A stretch of 64,000 bases of DNA from Bacillaceae bacterium OF18-1A (GCA_027694045.1 JAQEWB010000012.1:10408-74407), one strand, 5' to 3'. Counted from the first letter of the stretch, positions 31,755 to 40,261 are shown. Numbers and translations: made by a program. The notes: generated by a model from the sequence alone, not told the origin.

Positions 31755-31781
31755 GTCTAATTATTGAAAGGAAGAAAGACA

Positions 31782-32054
31782 TTGAATCAAGCATTCAAAG
31801 CATTAGCAGATCCAACAAGGCGAAAAATTTTAGACTTATTAAAAGAAGGCGACTTAACCGCAGGGGAAATTGCTGAACATTTCAATATGACAAAACCAAG
31901 TATTTCACACCACTTAAACGCACTTAAAAATGCTGAACTTATTCAAGATGAAAAGAAAGGGCAATTCGTTGTGTACTCTTTAAACACAACTGTCTTTCAA
32001 GATTTATTGACCTGGGTGTTTACGTTTACGAATAAGGGGGAAGAGGGGAAATGA
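31782..32054 (+). CDS. sdpR: SdpR-like ArsR-family autorepressor
   Basis: 90 residues, ArsR winged helix: ALADPTRRKILDLLKEGDLTAGEIAEHF then MTKPSISHHLNALKNAELI. No metal-binding cysteine, as in SdpR. In B. subtilis, SdpR represses sdpRI until SdpI captures it at the membrane in response to the SdpC toxin. The TTG start at 31782 is nine bases after AAAGGA and gives the family length. Overlaps sdpI (ATGA). Confidence 0.9.
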   Translation: MNQAFKALADPTRRKILDLLKEGDLTAGEIAEHFNMTKPSISHHLNALKNAELIQDEKKGQFVVYSLNTTVFQDLLTWVFTFTNKGEEGK

Positions 32055-32689
32055 GAAAACATGTATTTCCGCTATTATTAATCGCTTTAACGATTATTGT
32101 ATGGTGTATTGCATGGCCACATTTACCAGAAGAAGTTCCGAGTCATTGGAACATTGATGGTGAAGTAAATGGTCATATGTCAAAAATGGGAATGCTGATT
32201 TTTGATGTAGCAATTATGGTTTTCGTATATGCGTTAGTGACTGTATTACCTAAGATTGATCCGAAGTACGATAACTATAAAAGATTTCCTAAAGCACTTG
32301 GAAGAATAAATGGAGCAATTTTATTTTTCTTATTTACTATTAACATGATGACACTAGCAAATGCTTTAGGATATAACGTTCCAATTGGAAGTGCTGTGAA
32401 CATAATGGTCGGTATCCTTTTTGTAGTACTCGGCAATTATATGCAGCAATGTAAACCAAATTTCTTCATCGGTATTAAAACACCGTGGACTTTAAGTAGT
32501 GAAAATGTGTGGAGAAAAACGCATAGGATAGGATCAAAGATTATGATGATTGGCGGTATTGTAATCATATTTTCCTCGTTTCTACCGGAAATGTGGAAAG
32601 TGATTAGTTTGTTAAGTGTTGTTGCTGTATTAGTTGTTGGTACGATGATATATTCATATGTTGCATATAAAAAAGAACTAAAAATATAA
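32051..32689 (+). CDS. sdpI: SdpI-like immunity/signal membrane protein
   Basis: 212 residues, about six helices. HLPEEVPSHWNIDGEVNGH near 25-42 is the DUF1648 motif, and NFFIGIKTPWTLSSENVWRKTHR near 137-158 the SdpI signature. Protects against the Sdp toxin and sequesters SdpR. Translationally coupled to sdpR. No sdpABC toxin genes occur in the window, so here it defends against neighbours or has another ligand. Confidence 0.9.
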   Translation: MRKHVFPLLLIALTIIVWCIAWPHLPEEVPSHWNIDGEVNGHMSKMGMLIFDVAIMVFVYALVTVLPKIDPKYDNYKRFPKALGRINGAILFFLFTINMMTLANALGYNVPIGSAVNIMVGILFVVLGNYMQQCKPNFFIGIKTPWTLSSENVWRKTHRIGSKIMMIGGIVIIFSSFLPEMWKVISLLSVVAVLVVGTMIYSYVAYKKELKI

Positions 32690-32728
32690 ATAAAGCTGCT
32701 TTTCCTTTTAGGGAAGAGCAGCTTTGTT
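32690..32728. terminator. terminator between sdpI and the AraC remnant
   Basis: AAAGCTGCT / AGCAGCTTT stem, inner TTTCC / GGGAA, followed by TTGTTGTTTATTT. Confidence 0.75.
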
Positions 32729-32730
32729 GT

Positions 32731-33015
32731 TTATTTCTTCAAAACCGGTATCCAAATTTCACTTCTAAAGTTTGGAGATGATACATCTTTCTGTTCGTTC
32801 CACAATATTTCTGGCCCTTCTGCTAGTTCATAGTTGGAAGAAGGGAACCATTCGAAATAAATACGTCCCCATACATTTTGCAGTGCATCAGGAAATGGAC
32901 CGACAGCTTCAAATATAGCCCACGTTGAAGCCGCAACTTCTTTAAAATCAATTTCATTTGTAAGGTTGTTTTCAATGTATTGCATTGCAGCATTCATATT
33001 TTTAAGTGAATCCAT
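32731..33015 (-). pseudogene. AraC-family regulator with internal deletion
   Basis: 94 residues. Residues 1-29 ([17 protein letters not shown], ending NEIDFKEVA) are the start of an AraC helix-turn-helix. From about residue 31 the text jumps to the end of a GyrI-like effector domain ([48 protein letters not shown]). A full protein is about 290 residues, so roughly 190 are missing in frame. Strong GAGGAGG before the ATG at 33015. Cannot bind DNA as a normal AraC protein; a retained effector-binding fragment is possible. Confidence 0.8.
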
Positions 33016-33101
33016 ACTATGACCTCCTCTGTACATAGAATAGCAGGAACGAAATAACGCCATCCGACATTTCATGCACAACTTTGTAGGGAGTTTTTCC
33101 A

Positions 33102-33167
33102 CCTTACAAAAATGTAATGTTCCTGTAAGGAGAATCAATGGTTGCCATGAAATCCCAATGTTATAGT
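33102..33167 (+). promoter_or_regulatory. operator-promoter module, copy 1
   Basis: CCTTACA-N15-TGTAAGG (33102-33130) with an inner TGTAA 11 bases before the second, then ATCAATGGTTGCC and TATAGT at 33162. Same design as the copies at 33221, 39042 and 48551. Oriented towards the BceAB-like genes. Confidence 0.7.
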
Positions 33168-33220
33168 AATAAAGTACTTTTAGTTAGTAGATAGAACTTT
33201 TAAGTCTTTACTTAGATGCC

Positions 33221-33284
33221 TTACATAACTGTCATGTTTGTGTAAGAAACATCGATAGTGGCAAGAGTAGAGAATGTATATAGT
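33221..33284 (+). promoter_or_regulatory. operator-promoter module, copy 2
   Basis: TTACA-N15-TGTAAG (33221-33246), inner TGTCA at 33230, then ATCGATAGTGGC and TATAGT at 33279. Thirty-five bases upstream of the chosen ATPase start. Tandem with copy 1. The gap 33016-33319 holds nothing else. Confidence 0.75.
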
Positions 33285-33319
33285 GAAGATAGAGAATAGA
33301 TGAAATGAGGGATGTCGAG

Positions 33320-34090
33320 ATGAAAACAGTGTTAGAAGCAAAAAATATTAAAAAAGTATATGACACGGGTGGAAATAAATTTGAAGCGTTAAAAGGTATT
33401 AACTTACAAGTAAAAGAAGGCGAGTTTGTAGGAATTATGGGACCTTCTGGTTCTGGTAAGACGACTTTATTAAACGTTCTTTCTACAATTGATAATGCGA
33501 CGAACGGTGAGATTTTAATTGATGGAAAAGATATTGTGAAGATGAATGATGATAAGCTAGCGTTATTTCGCCGCGATCATTTAGGGTTTATTTTCCAAGA
33601 TTATAACTTATTAGATACGTTAACAGTGAAAGAGAATATTGCGTTACCTCTTGCGTTATCGAAAGTAAAGGCGAGCGAAATTGACCGCCGAGTTCTTGAA
33701 ATCGCGAAAAAATTCGGTATCGATCATATTTTAAGCCAATTCCCATATCAAGTATCGGGTGGACAAAAGCAGCGCTGTGCAGCATCACGTGCAATCGTCA
33801 CAAATCCGAGTATGATTTTTGGGGACGAGCCAACTGGAGCGCTTGATTCTAAATCAGCAACAGATTTACTTGAAAGTATGAAGTCATTAAATGAATATGA
33901 TAACTCCACAATTTTAATGGTAACGCACGATGCATTCGCGGCAAGTTACTGTAAACGAGTTATTTTCATTAAAGACGGTGAACTATATAAAGAATTACAT
34001 CGCGGAGAATTAACACGTAAACAATTCTTCCAACAAGTCGTTGACGTAATGTCTTCTATTTCTGGAGGTATGGCCGATGACCTTATCTAG
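33320..34090 (+). CDS. BceA-like ABC transporter ATPase (second system)
   Basis: 256 residues. Walker A GPSGSGKTTLLN near 42, Q-loop FIFQDYNLLDTLT near 92, signature QVSGGQKQRCAASRA near 147, Walker B MIFGDEPTGALDS near 166, H-loop VTHDAFAASYC near 207. I prefer ATG 33320 (MKTVLEAKNIKKVYD) with GAGGG upstream over the ATG five codons earlier. Overlaps the permease by 14 bases. Expression likely depends on the two upstream operator modules. Confidence 0.93.
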   Translation: MKTVLEAKNIKKVYDTGGNKFEALKGINLQVKEGEFVGIMGPSGSGKTTLLNVLSTIDNATNGEILIDGKDIVKMNDDKLALFRRDHLGFIFQDYNLLDTLTVKENIALPLALSKVKASEIDRRVLEIAKKFGIDHILSQFPYQVSGGQKQRCAASRAIVTNPSMIFGDEPTGALDSKSATDLLESMKSLNEYDNSTILMVTHDAFAASYCKRVIFIKDGELYKELHRGELTRKQFFQQVVDVMSSISGGMADDLI

Positions 34091-36026
34091 CATTGCCCTC
34101 CGCAACATACAGCGGAACTTTAAAGACTACTTTGTATATTTTGCATCTATGATTTTTAGTATCGTTATTTATTTTACATTTAAAGCACTGCAGTACAATT
34201 CACAAATGGAAAAGGCAGCGGAAGCTTCGAAGAAAATTAGTGGAGCATTCCAAGTTTCTAGTGTGATGCTTATCATTTTCGTCGCAGTGTTCATTATATA
34301 TTCGAACGGATTTTTCACACGTAAACGTAAAAAAGAAGTTGGGTTATATTCTTTACTAGGTATTCGTAAAAAACAAATTGGTAAAATGCTTTTTTATGAA
34401 AACATGTTAATGGGATTAATGTCATTAGTAATCGGGATTGCGATCGGTAGTGTTCTTTCAAAAGTATTCCTTGAGTTATTAGTAAGTATGATGGGATTAA
34501 ATTTAAACGTTCATTTTGAAGTACCGATGGCTGCAGTGATTGATACAGCAATTATTTTCTTTGTGATTATTTTATATACATCACTTCAAGGGTATCGTTT
34601 AATTTATCGCTTTAAGTTAATTGAACTTTTCCGTGCTGAGCGTGAAGGAGAGGCAATGCCAAAAGGATCGGTAGTTATGGCATTAATTTCAGTATTCTTA
34701 ATTGGTTCAGGTTATTTCTTAGCGTTAATGTACATGAAAGCAGTTATGTATGCAGACTTTATGGTCGTTGCACTATACATTTTACTGGCGACAGTAGCAG
34801 GGACGTACTTACTGTTCATGTTCTTCACAGTATTTGTATTGAAGCGTGCCAGAAATAATAAATCAGCGTTTTATAACGGTATGAATATGGTAACGACATC
34901 TCAGTTACTGTATCGTATTAAAGGAAACGCAAAATCACTTGCGACAATCGCTATTTTAAGCGCAGTGACATTAACAGCGGTTGGTACGTCAGTTACGATG
35001 TATTACAACGCATTTACACAATCAAAGGTTGCTGCACCATATAGTTATTCTTATGTGAAACAAGATGAAGCGTTGGATAAGAAAGTAAATGAAGTACTTG
35101 CTGGAGAGAAAAATAATCATCCAGTGACGTATGAATCAGAAGTTGAAATGATTCCTGTGAAGGGGACGTTTAAAGGTGAAAGAGCGGATCAAGTTCTAAA
35201 TACACACTATAATGTTACGAATCAGTACCAGCTTATTTCTCAATCAAACTTTAATACACTGGCAAAACGTTTAGACGTAGATACTGTAAATTTAAGTGCG
35301 AATGAAGCCTTCGTATATGATAGTTTATATGTTGAGAAGCTTGATTTCGGACCTCTTTATACAGGAAATACAGCTGTATTCCCTGTTGGAAATGAGTCAA
35401 AAGAATTAAAAATTAAAGGTGTAAATAATAGAAGCCTTACAAATTTAAATGAATTATTTGTAATCGTTCCTGATAAAACATATGAGCAAGTGAAACAAGT
35501 AAACGAAACGCGCACTGTAAAAAATATTGATGTAAAAGGTGAACGAAATAGTAAAGAGTTAACAGCGAAACTAGCGGGCGTTATGCCAGCTAGTGAATCG
35601 GAAGTTTTAAAACCATTTAACGATTTCTATACAGGATTCCAAATGGGACTTGAAACGACAGGTTTAATGATGTTCATCGGACTATTTTTAGGATTAGTCT
35701 TCTTATTAGCGACAGGCTCAATCATTTACTTTAAGCAGCTTACAGAAGCAAGTGCGGACCGTGATCGTTATATTGTTCTTCATAAAGTTGGCGTAACGAA
35801 GCAAGAGATGAAGAAAGCTATCGCGAAACAAGTGAGCTTTATCTTCGCTATTCCGTTAGTAATTGGTATCCTGCACAGCTTATTTGCACTAAAAGGTTTA
35901 GCAAACATATTACCATTTGAAATTATGATTCCGCTCCTAATGAGTATTGGAGTGTACGGAGTTATTTATATTGGATATTACTTCTTAACAGTTCGTTCTT
36001 ACTACAAGATTGTGAGCACGAAATAA
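34077..36026 (+). CDS. BceB-like ABC transporter permease (second system)
   Basis: 649 residues. FtsX-type, about ten helices, with the large extracellular domain at about 310-510. Its N-terminus (MTLSSIALRNIQRNFKDYF) differs from the MTFWQFAFKN group at 23-30 kb, so this is a separate lineage. Forms a detoxification and sensing transporter for cell-wall antibiotics with the ATPase upstream. Confidence 0.92.
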   Translation: MTLSSIALRNIQRNFKDYFVYFASMIFSIVIYFTFKALQYNSQMEKAAEASKKISGAFQVSSVMLIIFVAVFIIYSNGFFTRKRKKEVGLYSLLGIRKKQIGKMLFYENMLMGLMSLVIGIAIGSVLSKVFLELLVSMMGLNLNVHFEVPMAAVIDTAIIFFVIILYTSLQGYRLIYRFKLIELFRAEREGEAMPKGSVVMALISVFLIGSGYFLALMYMKAVMYADFMVVALYILLATVAGTYLLFMFFTVFVLKRARNNKSAFYNGMNMVTTSQLLYRIKGNAKSLATIAILSAVTLTAVGTSVTMYYNAFTQSKVAAPYSYSYVKQDEALDKKVNEVLAGEKNNHPVTYESEVEMIPVKGTFKGERADQVLNTHYNVTNQYQLISQSNFNTLAKRLDVDTVNLSANEAFVYDSLYVEKLDFGPLYTGNTAVFPVGNESKELKIKGVNNRSLTNLNELFVIVPDKTYEQVKQVNETRTVKNIDVKGERNSKELTAKLAGVMPASESEVLKPFNDFYTGFQMGLETTGLMMFIGLFLGLVFLLATGSIIYFKQLTEASADRDRYIVLHKVGVTKQEMKKAIAKQVSFIFAIPLVIGILHSLFALKGLANILPFEIMIPLLMSIGVYGVIYIGYYFLTVRSYYKIVSTK

Positions 36027-36040
36027 TAGGAGAGAATTGA

Positions 36041-36082
36041 AAGCCATTTACCTGATTATTACGAGGTAAGTGGCTTTTTTAA
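36041..36082 (+). terminator. terminator of the second BceAB operon
   Basis: AAGCCATTTACCT / AGGTAAGTGGCTT stem followed by TTTTTT. Confidence 0.85.
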
Positions 36083-36083
36083 T

Positions 36084-36148
36084 TTGTTGATAAGTTGATA
36101 TATTTCGGGTTGTGTTAAATATATAGAAAAAAATCGTTAATATAATTT
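36084..36148. repeat. TCGATATA-type dispersed repeat, degenerate copy
   Basis: TTGTTGATAAGTTGATATAT, then GGGTTGTG, then AAAATCGTTAATATAATTT keep the order of the copy at 37953 with many changes. Confidence 0.45.
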
Positions 36149-36245
36149 CATATATCAATGTGTGGTAAGACATTTTCTCTACATTAAGAAAATGTTAAGA
36201 AAGCGTACGGGTTTTTATTAAGAAATGCTCCTTTTTTCTTTTTCG

Positions 36246-36917
36246 TTATGATTTACGTCCTAAAATACGTTCAACCTCATCTACACTTAATTTACTCGCT
36301 CTGGCAATCGTTTCAAGCGGTAAACCAAGTTCATACATACTTTTAATCATTTTTGTTTTCTCTTGCTCAATTCCTTGCTGAATCCCTTTTTCTATTCCTC
36401 TCTTCAACCCTTGTTCCATACCTCTTTTCATGCCTTCTGTCTCTGCGTGGGCGAATTTAGCAGCTTCATCCATTAAAACTTTTTCTCTCGCGTCATAGGC
36501 TTGGCGGAAAGAGGAATCTTGACTCATACGTTCCCATTTATTGATTGCCTTTTGTAAAATAGGATCTCTGTTCATAGCGATGTCCTCCAATAGTTTAGTT
36601 AAGTGCTCATCTTCATTTGCTGAAAGCAATAAAAGCCAACGAACAAATGGATTTTTCCACGGGTTTACTTTTTCTTCATGCCATTGTTCTGTTAACTTTG
36701 GAATTTCTACAATGTGGATTTCTATGTCATCACTTAAGAGTTTCTGTTGCTTTGTATTCCATAATGTACCCGTTGTATGAAATTCTTTGTGATCTAAAAA
36801 CATTATGAAGTTCAATAAATTAATGGTGATGGTTTTACGAAGTGCACTGTATGGCATTCCTTTTTGCAATTGAGATGTGTATAATTTTCCCCAATAATAT
36901 AAACTGCGTTTCATCAT
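36246..36917 (-). pseudogene. Rpn/PD-(D/E)XK nuclease family protein, N-terminus missing
   Basis: 223 residues. Matches the C-terminal part of Rpn-type recombination-promoting nucleases, once annotated as putative transposases: LYYWGKLYTSQLQKGMPY, then TITINLLNF, and a helical tail with glutamine/glutamate repeats (MEQGLKRGIEKGIQQGIEQE). The catalytic N-terminal domain of about 70 residues is absent: an in-frame TGA lies ten codons upstream of the first ATG, where the lipid kinase gene ends. No ribosome site. Probably a dead fragment. Confidence 0.75.
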
Positions 36918-36947
36918 AAATGTTGCTATTTGGATAGTCTTTTTTCA

Positions 36948-37850
36948 TTACACAAGCGCAGGATTATAAATCATCGTAAAGTGTCCTTGTAACAATTCAA
37001 TCTGACAAGGTGTATGAAGTGAGCTTTCTCCATCTGTATCTACTTCTTTTTCTTCTTTCGTTTCAACATGAATGGACTTCGCTTTAACATGGAAGATGTC
37101 ATTTTCATTTGAGTCTTCAAATAGTTTTTTGCCGATATAGTCTTTAAACGCTTGAATGCCTGTTGATTTGACTACGAAAATATCAAGTGTTCCATCATCG
37201 CATTTTACGTTTGGAATAAAGGACGGGATACCGCCAAGATATTCGCCATTTCCAACCATAACAAGGACAGCTTCATCTTCGTATACTTGTCCGTCGTAAG
37301 TGATTTTTACTGGGAATGTTTCAGCATTTTTGACAGTTCGAATCGTGCTTAAATAGTAACCAATTTTACCAAGCTTTGCTTTTTGTTCTGCATCAATATT
37401 ATTTGATACTTCAGAAACGAGTCCAATGCCCCAGAAGTTTAAGAAATATTGTCCGTTTGCTTGTGCGACATCGACGGGTTTGACGTGTCCGTTTGTAATG
37501 AGTTTTGCTGCTTCTGCAATGTTTTGCGGAACGCCGAGTGTGCGAGAGAAGTCGTTGCACGTTCCGCCTGGAATAATTGCAAGTGTAGGTCTAGTCTCAA
37601 GAGGGGCTAAGCCATTCGTGCATTCAAATACAGTTCCATCGCCACCGAATACGATAATCAAATCTACTTTATTAGCAAACTCTTGGCAATATTTTGTTGC
37701 ATCACCTTGTTTTGTTGTATGAAGAATATGCAAGTCAGGAAAAGTAGCGGCAAGAGGTGGTACGATCTTTGCTAAATTTGTATGTAAGTCGCCTTGTCCG
37801 GCTTTTGGATTTACGATGAGGAGTACTTTTTCAAATTTTGTCTTTGTCAT
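36948..37850 (-). CDS. YegS/BmrU-type lipid (diacylglycerol) kinase
   Basis: 300 residues. Nucleotide-binding VNPKAGQGD near 14 and VFGGDGTVFECTNGL near 68, then PGGTCNDFSRTLG near 98; C-terminal beta-sandwich with DGTLDIFVVKS near 225. Soluble, acts at the membrane on diacylglycerol or a related lipid. The family contains DgkB and others, so the exact substrate is open. GGGAGAGATGAAAA before the ATG. Confidence 0.88.
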   Translation of the reverse strand: MTKTKFEKVLLIVNPKAGQGDLHTNLAKIVPPLAATFPDLHILHTTKQGDATKYCQEFANKVDLIIVFGGDGTVFECTNGLAPLETRPTLAIIPGGTCNDFSRTLGVPQNIAEAAKLITNGHVKPVDVAQANGQYFLNFWGIGLVSEVSNNIDAEQKAKLGKIGYYLSTIRTVKNAETFPVKITYDGQVYEDEAVLVMVGNGEYLGGIPSFIPNVKCDDGTLDIFVVKSTGIQAFKDYIGKKLFEDSNENDIFHVKAKSIHVETKEEKEVDTDGESSLHTPCQIELLQGHFTMIYNPALV

Positions 37851-37885
37851 TTTTCATCTCTCCCTGTAGTTTGTAATGGAAAGAA

Positions 37886-37920
37886 AGGAGCTGTTCTGAT
37901 TTACTCCAGAACAGCTTCTT
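37886..37920 (-). terminator. terminator after hpt
   Basis: GAGCTGTTCTG / CAGAACAGCTTC stem between the hpt stop side and the lipid kinase start; T-rich on the minus strand. Confidence 0.6.
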
Positions 37921-37952
37921 CCTATTTAATAGGGTGCTAAGATTGTCAGTTA

Positions 37953-38037
37953 TTGTCGGTAAGTCGATATATTTGAATAATCGCCGATATAATTTGAGTT
38001 ACGATCGATATATTTTGAAAATCGCTGATATAAATTT
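37953..38037. repeat. TCGATATA-type dispersed repeat, copy 2
   Basis: TTGTCGGTAAGTCGATATAT, TTGAATAATCGCCGATATAA, GAGTTACGATCGATATAT and AAAATCGCTGATATAA follow the same order and spacing as 17840-17921. Confidence 0.7.
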
Positions 38038-38069
38038 TATATACTATCGATTTTTTAAAAGATAAGCAA

Positions 38070-38597
38070 TTACTCCGTTACAACTGAAGCGATAAATGGT
38101 AAGTTACGATATTTCTCAGCACAGTCGATACCGTATCCAACGATAAATTCATCTGGAATTTGGAAGCCTACATATTCAGCTGTTAAGTCGACTTTACGGC
38201 GTTCTGGCTTATCAAGTAATGTACAGAATTTTAATGATTTTGGTTTATGCATAAAGAAATGATCTTTTAAGAAGTGAAGCGTTAAACCAGAATCGATAAT
38301 GTCTTCTACAACAATTACATTTTTTCCAGTAATGTTTACGTCGATATCTTTTAATAGTTTTACTTTTCCAGTTGTTTCTGTTTGATTTCCATAACTAGAT
38401 GCAGAAATGAAGTCAATTGTTACATCGTTTTTAATGTGACGAATTAAATCAGCAGCAAATACGAATGAACCTTTTAATACTGCGATTACAACGATTTCTT
38501 CTCCTTCAAAGTCACGTTCGATTTGAAGTGCTAGTTCTTTTACTTTTGCTTGCAATTGTTCTTCAGAAATTAAAGTGTCTTTTATTTCAATATTCAT
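38070..38597 (-). CDS. hpt: hypoxanthine phosphoribosyltransferase
   Basis: 175 residues. PRPP-binding loop VIVVEDIIDSGLTL near 95-108, substrate segment VAVLKGSFVFAADL-like near 38-51, and DEFIVGYGIDCAEKYRNLPFI near 150-170. Salvages hypoxanthine and guanine. TAGGAGGATTCTA before ATG. The usual Bacillus hpt lies near ftsH/tilS, so this isolated gene may be a second copy; that cannot be seen from this window. Confidence 0.9.
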   Translation of the reverse strand: MNIEIKDTLISEEQLQAKVKELALQIERDFEGEEIVVIAVLKGSFVFAADLIRHIKNDVTIDFISASSYGNQTETTGKVKLLKDIDVNITGKNVIVVEDIIDSGLTLHFLKDHFFMHKPKSLKFCTLLDKPERRKVDLTAEYVGFQIPDEFIVGYGIDCAEKYRNLPFIASVVTE

Positions 38598-38762
38598 TAG
38601 AATCCTCCTACAGTGTAAAACTTGTGAACATTTCGACTGTAAAGGATAGAATAGAAAAAGTCAAAGAAGGTAGTAATTTTCCACAAAAATAACGACAAAA
38701 ACATCTGATGATATGATATACTAAGTGTAATAAGAAAACGCTTCCATAAAAGGGTGATTATG

Positions 38763-38975
38763 ATGAAGAAGAAACAGTACACAAGTGTAACATTTATAAA
38801 AGCATTACTGTTAACAATAGTTCTTGGCCTGTTGGCTTACATAATTGATGTACCTGCAATTCGCATTTCACTAATTGGAATGACGTTAGTATTAGGTGCA
38901 ATCTCCCATGGCATGATGTCACAGCTGCAAGAAGCTGGACTTAATAATATGAAAGACCATACAGACCAAAAATGA
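38763..38975 (+). CDS. 70-residue two-helix membrane protein, unknown
   Basis: Two helices (about 10-27 and 31-52: IKALLLTIVLGLLAYIID and ISLIGMTLVLGAISHGMM) followed by a polar tail. ATG at 38763 suits the AAAAGGGTG ribosome site; ATG at 38760 is possible. Followed by a terminator. I do not recognise a family. Confidence 0.65.
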   Translation: MKKKQYTSVTFIKALLLTIVLGLLAYIIDVPAIRISLIGMTLVLGAISHGMMSQLQEAGLNNMKDHTDQK

Positions 38976-39012
38976 GAAACCTTCATGTATATACAGTGAA
39001 GGTTTTTTCTTT
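38974..39012 (+). terminator. terminator after the 70-residue gene
   Basis: AACCTTCA / TGAAGGTT stem with a T run. Confidence 0.75.
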
Positions 39013-39017
39013 TCTCT

Positions 39018-39041
39018 CCTACTGATTAAAGTTTAGCTTTA
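39018..39041 (+). repeat. 3' remnant of a bcr1-like element
   Basis: CTACTGATTAAAGTTTAGCTTTAT corresponds to the last 24 bases of the element at 17922 (same ACTGATTAAAGTTT and closing TTTAT). It ends where operator copy 3 begins. Confidence 0.45.
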
Positions 39042-39105
39042 TTACAAAAATGTAAGGTAGTTGTAAGACAAATCGATAGTTGCATAATAGCATTTTGGAT
39101 AAACT
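39042..39105 (+). promoter_or_regulatory. operator-promoter module, copy 3
   Basis: TTACA-N15-TGTAAG (39042-39067) with inner TGTAA at 39051, then AATCGATAGTTGC and a TAAACT -10 at 39100. Stands before the 109-residue gene. Confidence 0.7.
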
Positions 39106-39186
39106 AGAGGTGTAAGGTAAAAGGCAAGCATATTTTAGGTAAATTAAGTTTTAGGCACTCTATATGTGAAGAAGGAGTAGGAGGGC

Positions 39187-39516
39187 ATGGAGAAACGTTG
39201 GACAACCTTTTCTTTTTTAGCGACTAGTAACACCGTAATGCTAGCTGGAGAGATAGATTTTTTGCATTTGTTTGATCGAGAAGATGATCATTCTTCTACA
39301 TTTACAATGAAATGGAATAAATGGAGCGAAAGTTGTAGATTGGAAGAAGAGGCCCCTAACGAAGAGCAAAAGATTATTTTAACAAACCCTATTAAAGCGT
39401 GGGTTGTTCAACGTCGTAAGTGTAACGTCAAAAACCACTTTAAGAAAACTGAGCCGAGACAATTAGTTATCACTCCGGTCCTTTCTACTTCTAAATCACG
39501 CGAAAGTAACATGTAA
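39187..39516 (+). CDS. 109-residue protein, unknown, under operator copy 3
   Basis: No signal peptide, membrane helix or domain that I recognise. N-terminal half has hydrophobic patches (FSFLATSNTVMLAGEIDFLHLF); the middle has acidic runs (REDDHSS, EEEAPNEEQ); the C-terminal third is basic with KNHFKKTEPRQ. AAGGAGTAGGAGGGC before ATG. Real by ribosome site, promoter module and following terminator. Sharing an operator with a BceAB transporter and a lipoprotein hints at an envelope-stress role. Confidence 0.65.
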   Translation: MEKRWTTFSFLATSNTVMLAGEIDFLHLFDREDDHSSTFTMKWNKWSESCRLEEEAPNEEQKIILTNPIKAWVVQRRKCNVKNHFKKTEPRQLVITPVLSTSKSRESNM

Positions 39517-39530
39517 ATATTGAGACACTT

Positions 39531-39566
39531 TGAAAAAAGGCTATCGTTAGATAGTCTTTTTTTTTG
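39531..39566 (+). terminator. terminator after the 109-residue gene
   Basis: AAAAAGGCTATC / GATAGTCTTTTT stem and a long T run. Confidence 0.85.
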
Positions 39567-39634
39567 CTTACACTTATAAAGAAACAAATGCCGTCACATA
39601 TTAATAACAAGAAGGACTCCTAGGAGGCTAAAGT

Positions 39635-40237
39635 GTGACAAAGATGAATCGAGTGGGTCTGTTTTTAATGATAATAGGTATTGTAGCTGGATTGTACTAT
39701 TCCTTTGAATGGTATAAAGGAAAGAGTTCGGCGCAGCATTTAAAAGATGAAGAGGTAAAACAATTAGAGCAGAAATATAATGAGGTGTCTGTACATTCTG
39801 TAATTCCCTCATCCAATACGCAGTATAAAGAGGGAGAAAAGGTGACTAAGTTGTATATTCCAAAAATGGAGAAGAAGTTTACTGTATACTGGGGATCAAG
39901 TGAAGAAACTTTGAAAAAAGGCGTTGGGATGTATGCTGGCAATATGACGACAGTTCCATCTAACGGTGGGCATACTGTACTGAGTGGCCACCGTGATACG
40001 GTTTTTTTTAAACTAGGTGATTTGAAAGAAGGAGATCATCTCATTTTGGAATATGATAATAAAATGTATACATATGAAATTCAAAAAAAATGGATTACAC
40101 ATGCGGACGATAGAACAGTTATTGTGAAGAAGAAAACACCAACATTAACGTTGACGACTTGTTATCCATTTGATTATATTGGTGACGCACCGGATCGATA
40201 TATTGTACAGGCGAAGTTTCTTCGCATGGGGCAATAA
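39635..40237 (+). CDS. class D sortase
   Basis: 200 residues. N-terminal helix (about 6-25) as signal anchor, then a sortase barrel with catalytic His in VLSGHRDTVF near 119 and Cys in TLTLTTCYPF near 176, Arg in DRYIVQAKF near 190. The GTG start follows AGGAGG by seven bases. In B. anthracis a class D enzyme (SrtC) joins LPNTA proteins BasH and BasI to sporulating-cell wall. No LPxTG or LPNTA substrate is encoded in this window. Confidence 0.9.
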   Translation: MTKMNRVGLFLMIIGIVAGLYYSFEWYKGKSSAQHLKDEEVKQLEQKYNEVSVHSVIPSSNTQYKEGEKVTKLYIPKMEKKFTVYWGSSEETLKKGVGMYAGNMTTVPSNGGHTVLSGHRDTVFFKLGDLKEGDHLILEYDNKMYTYEIQKKWITHADDRTVIVKKKTPTLTLTTCYPFDYIGDAPDRYIVQAKFLRMGQ

Positions 40238-40261
40238 AATTTTCATTCATATGACGTTATG

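Noticed and set aside
36180..36225. TTAAGA direct repeat with 11-base period near 36183
   Set aside because: Resembles an OmpR-type site, but no gene starts downstream in that direction and the core differs from the operator family.
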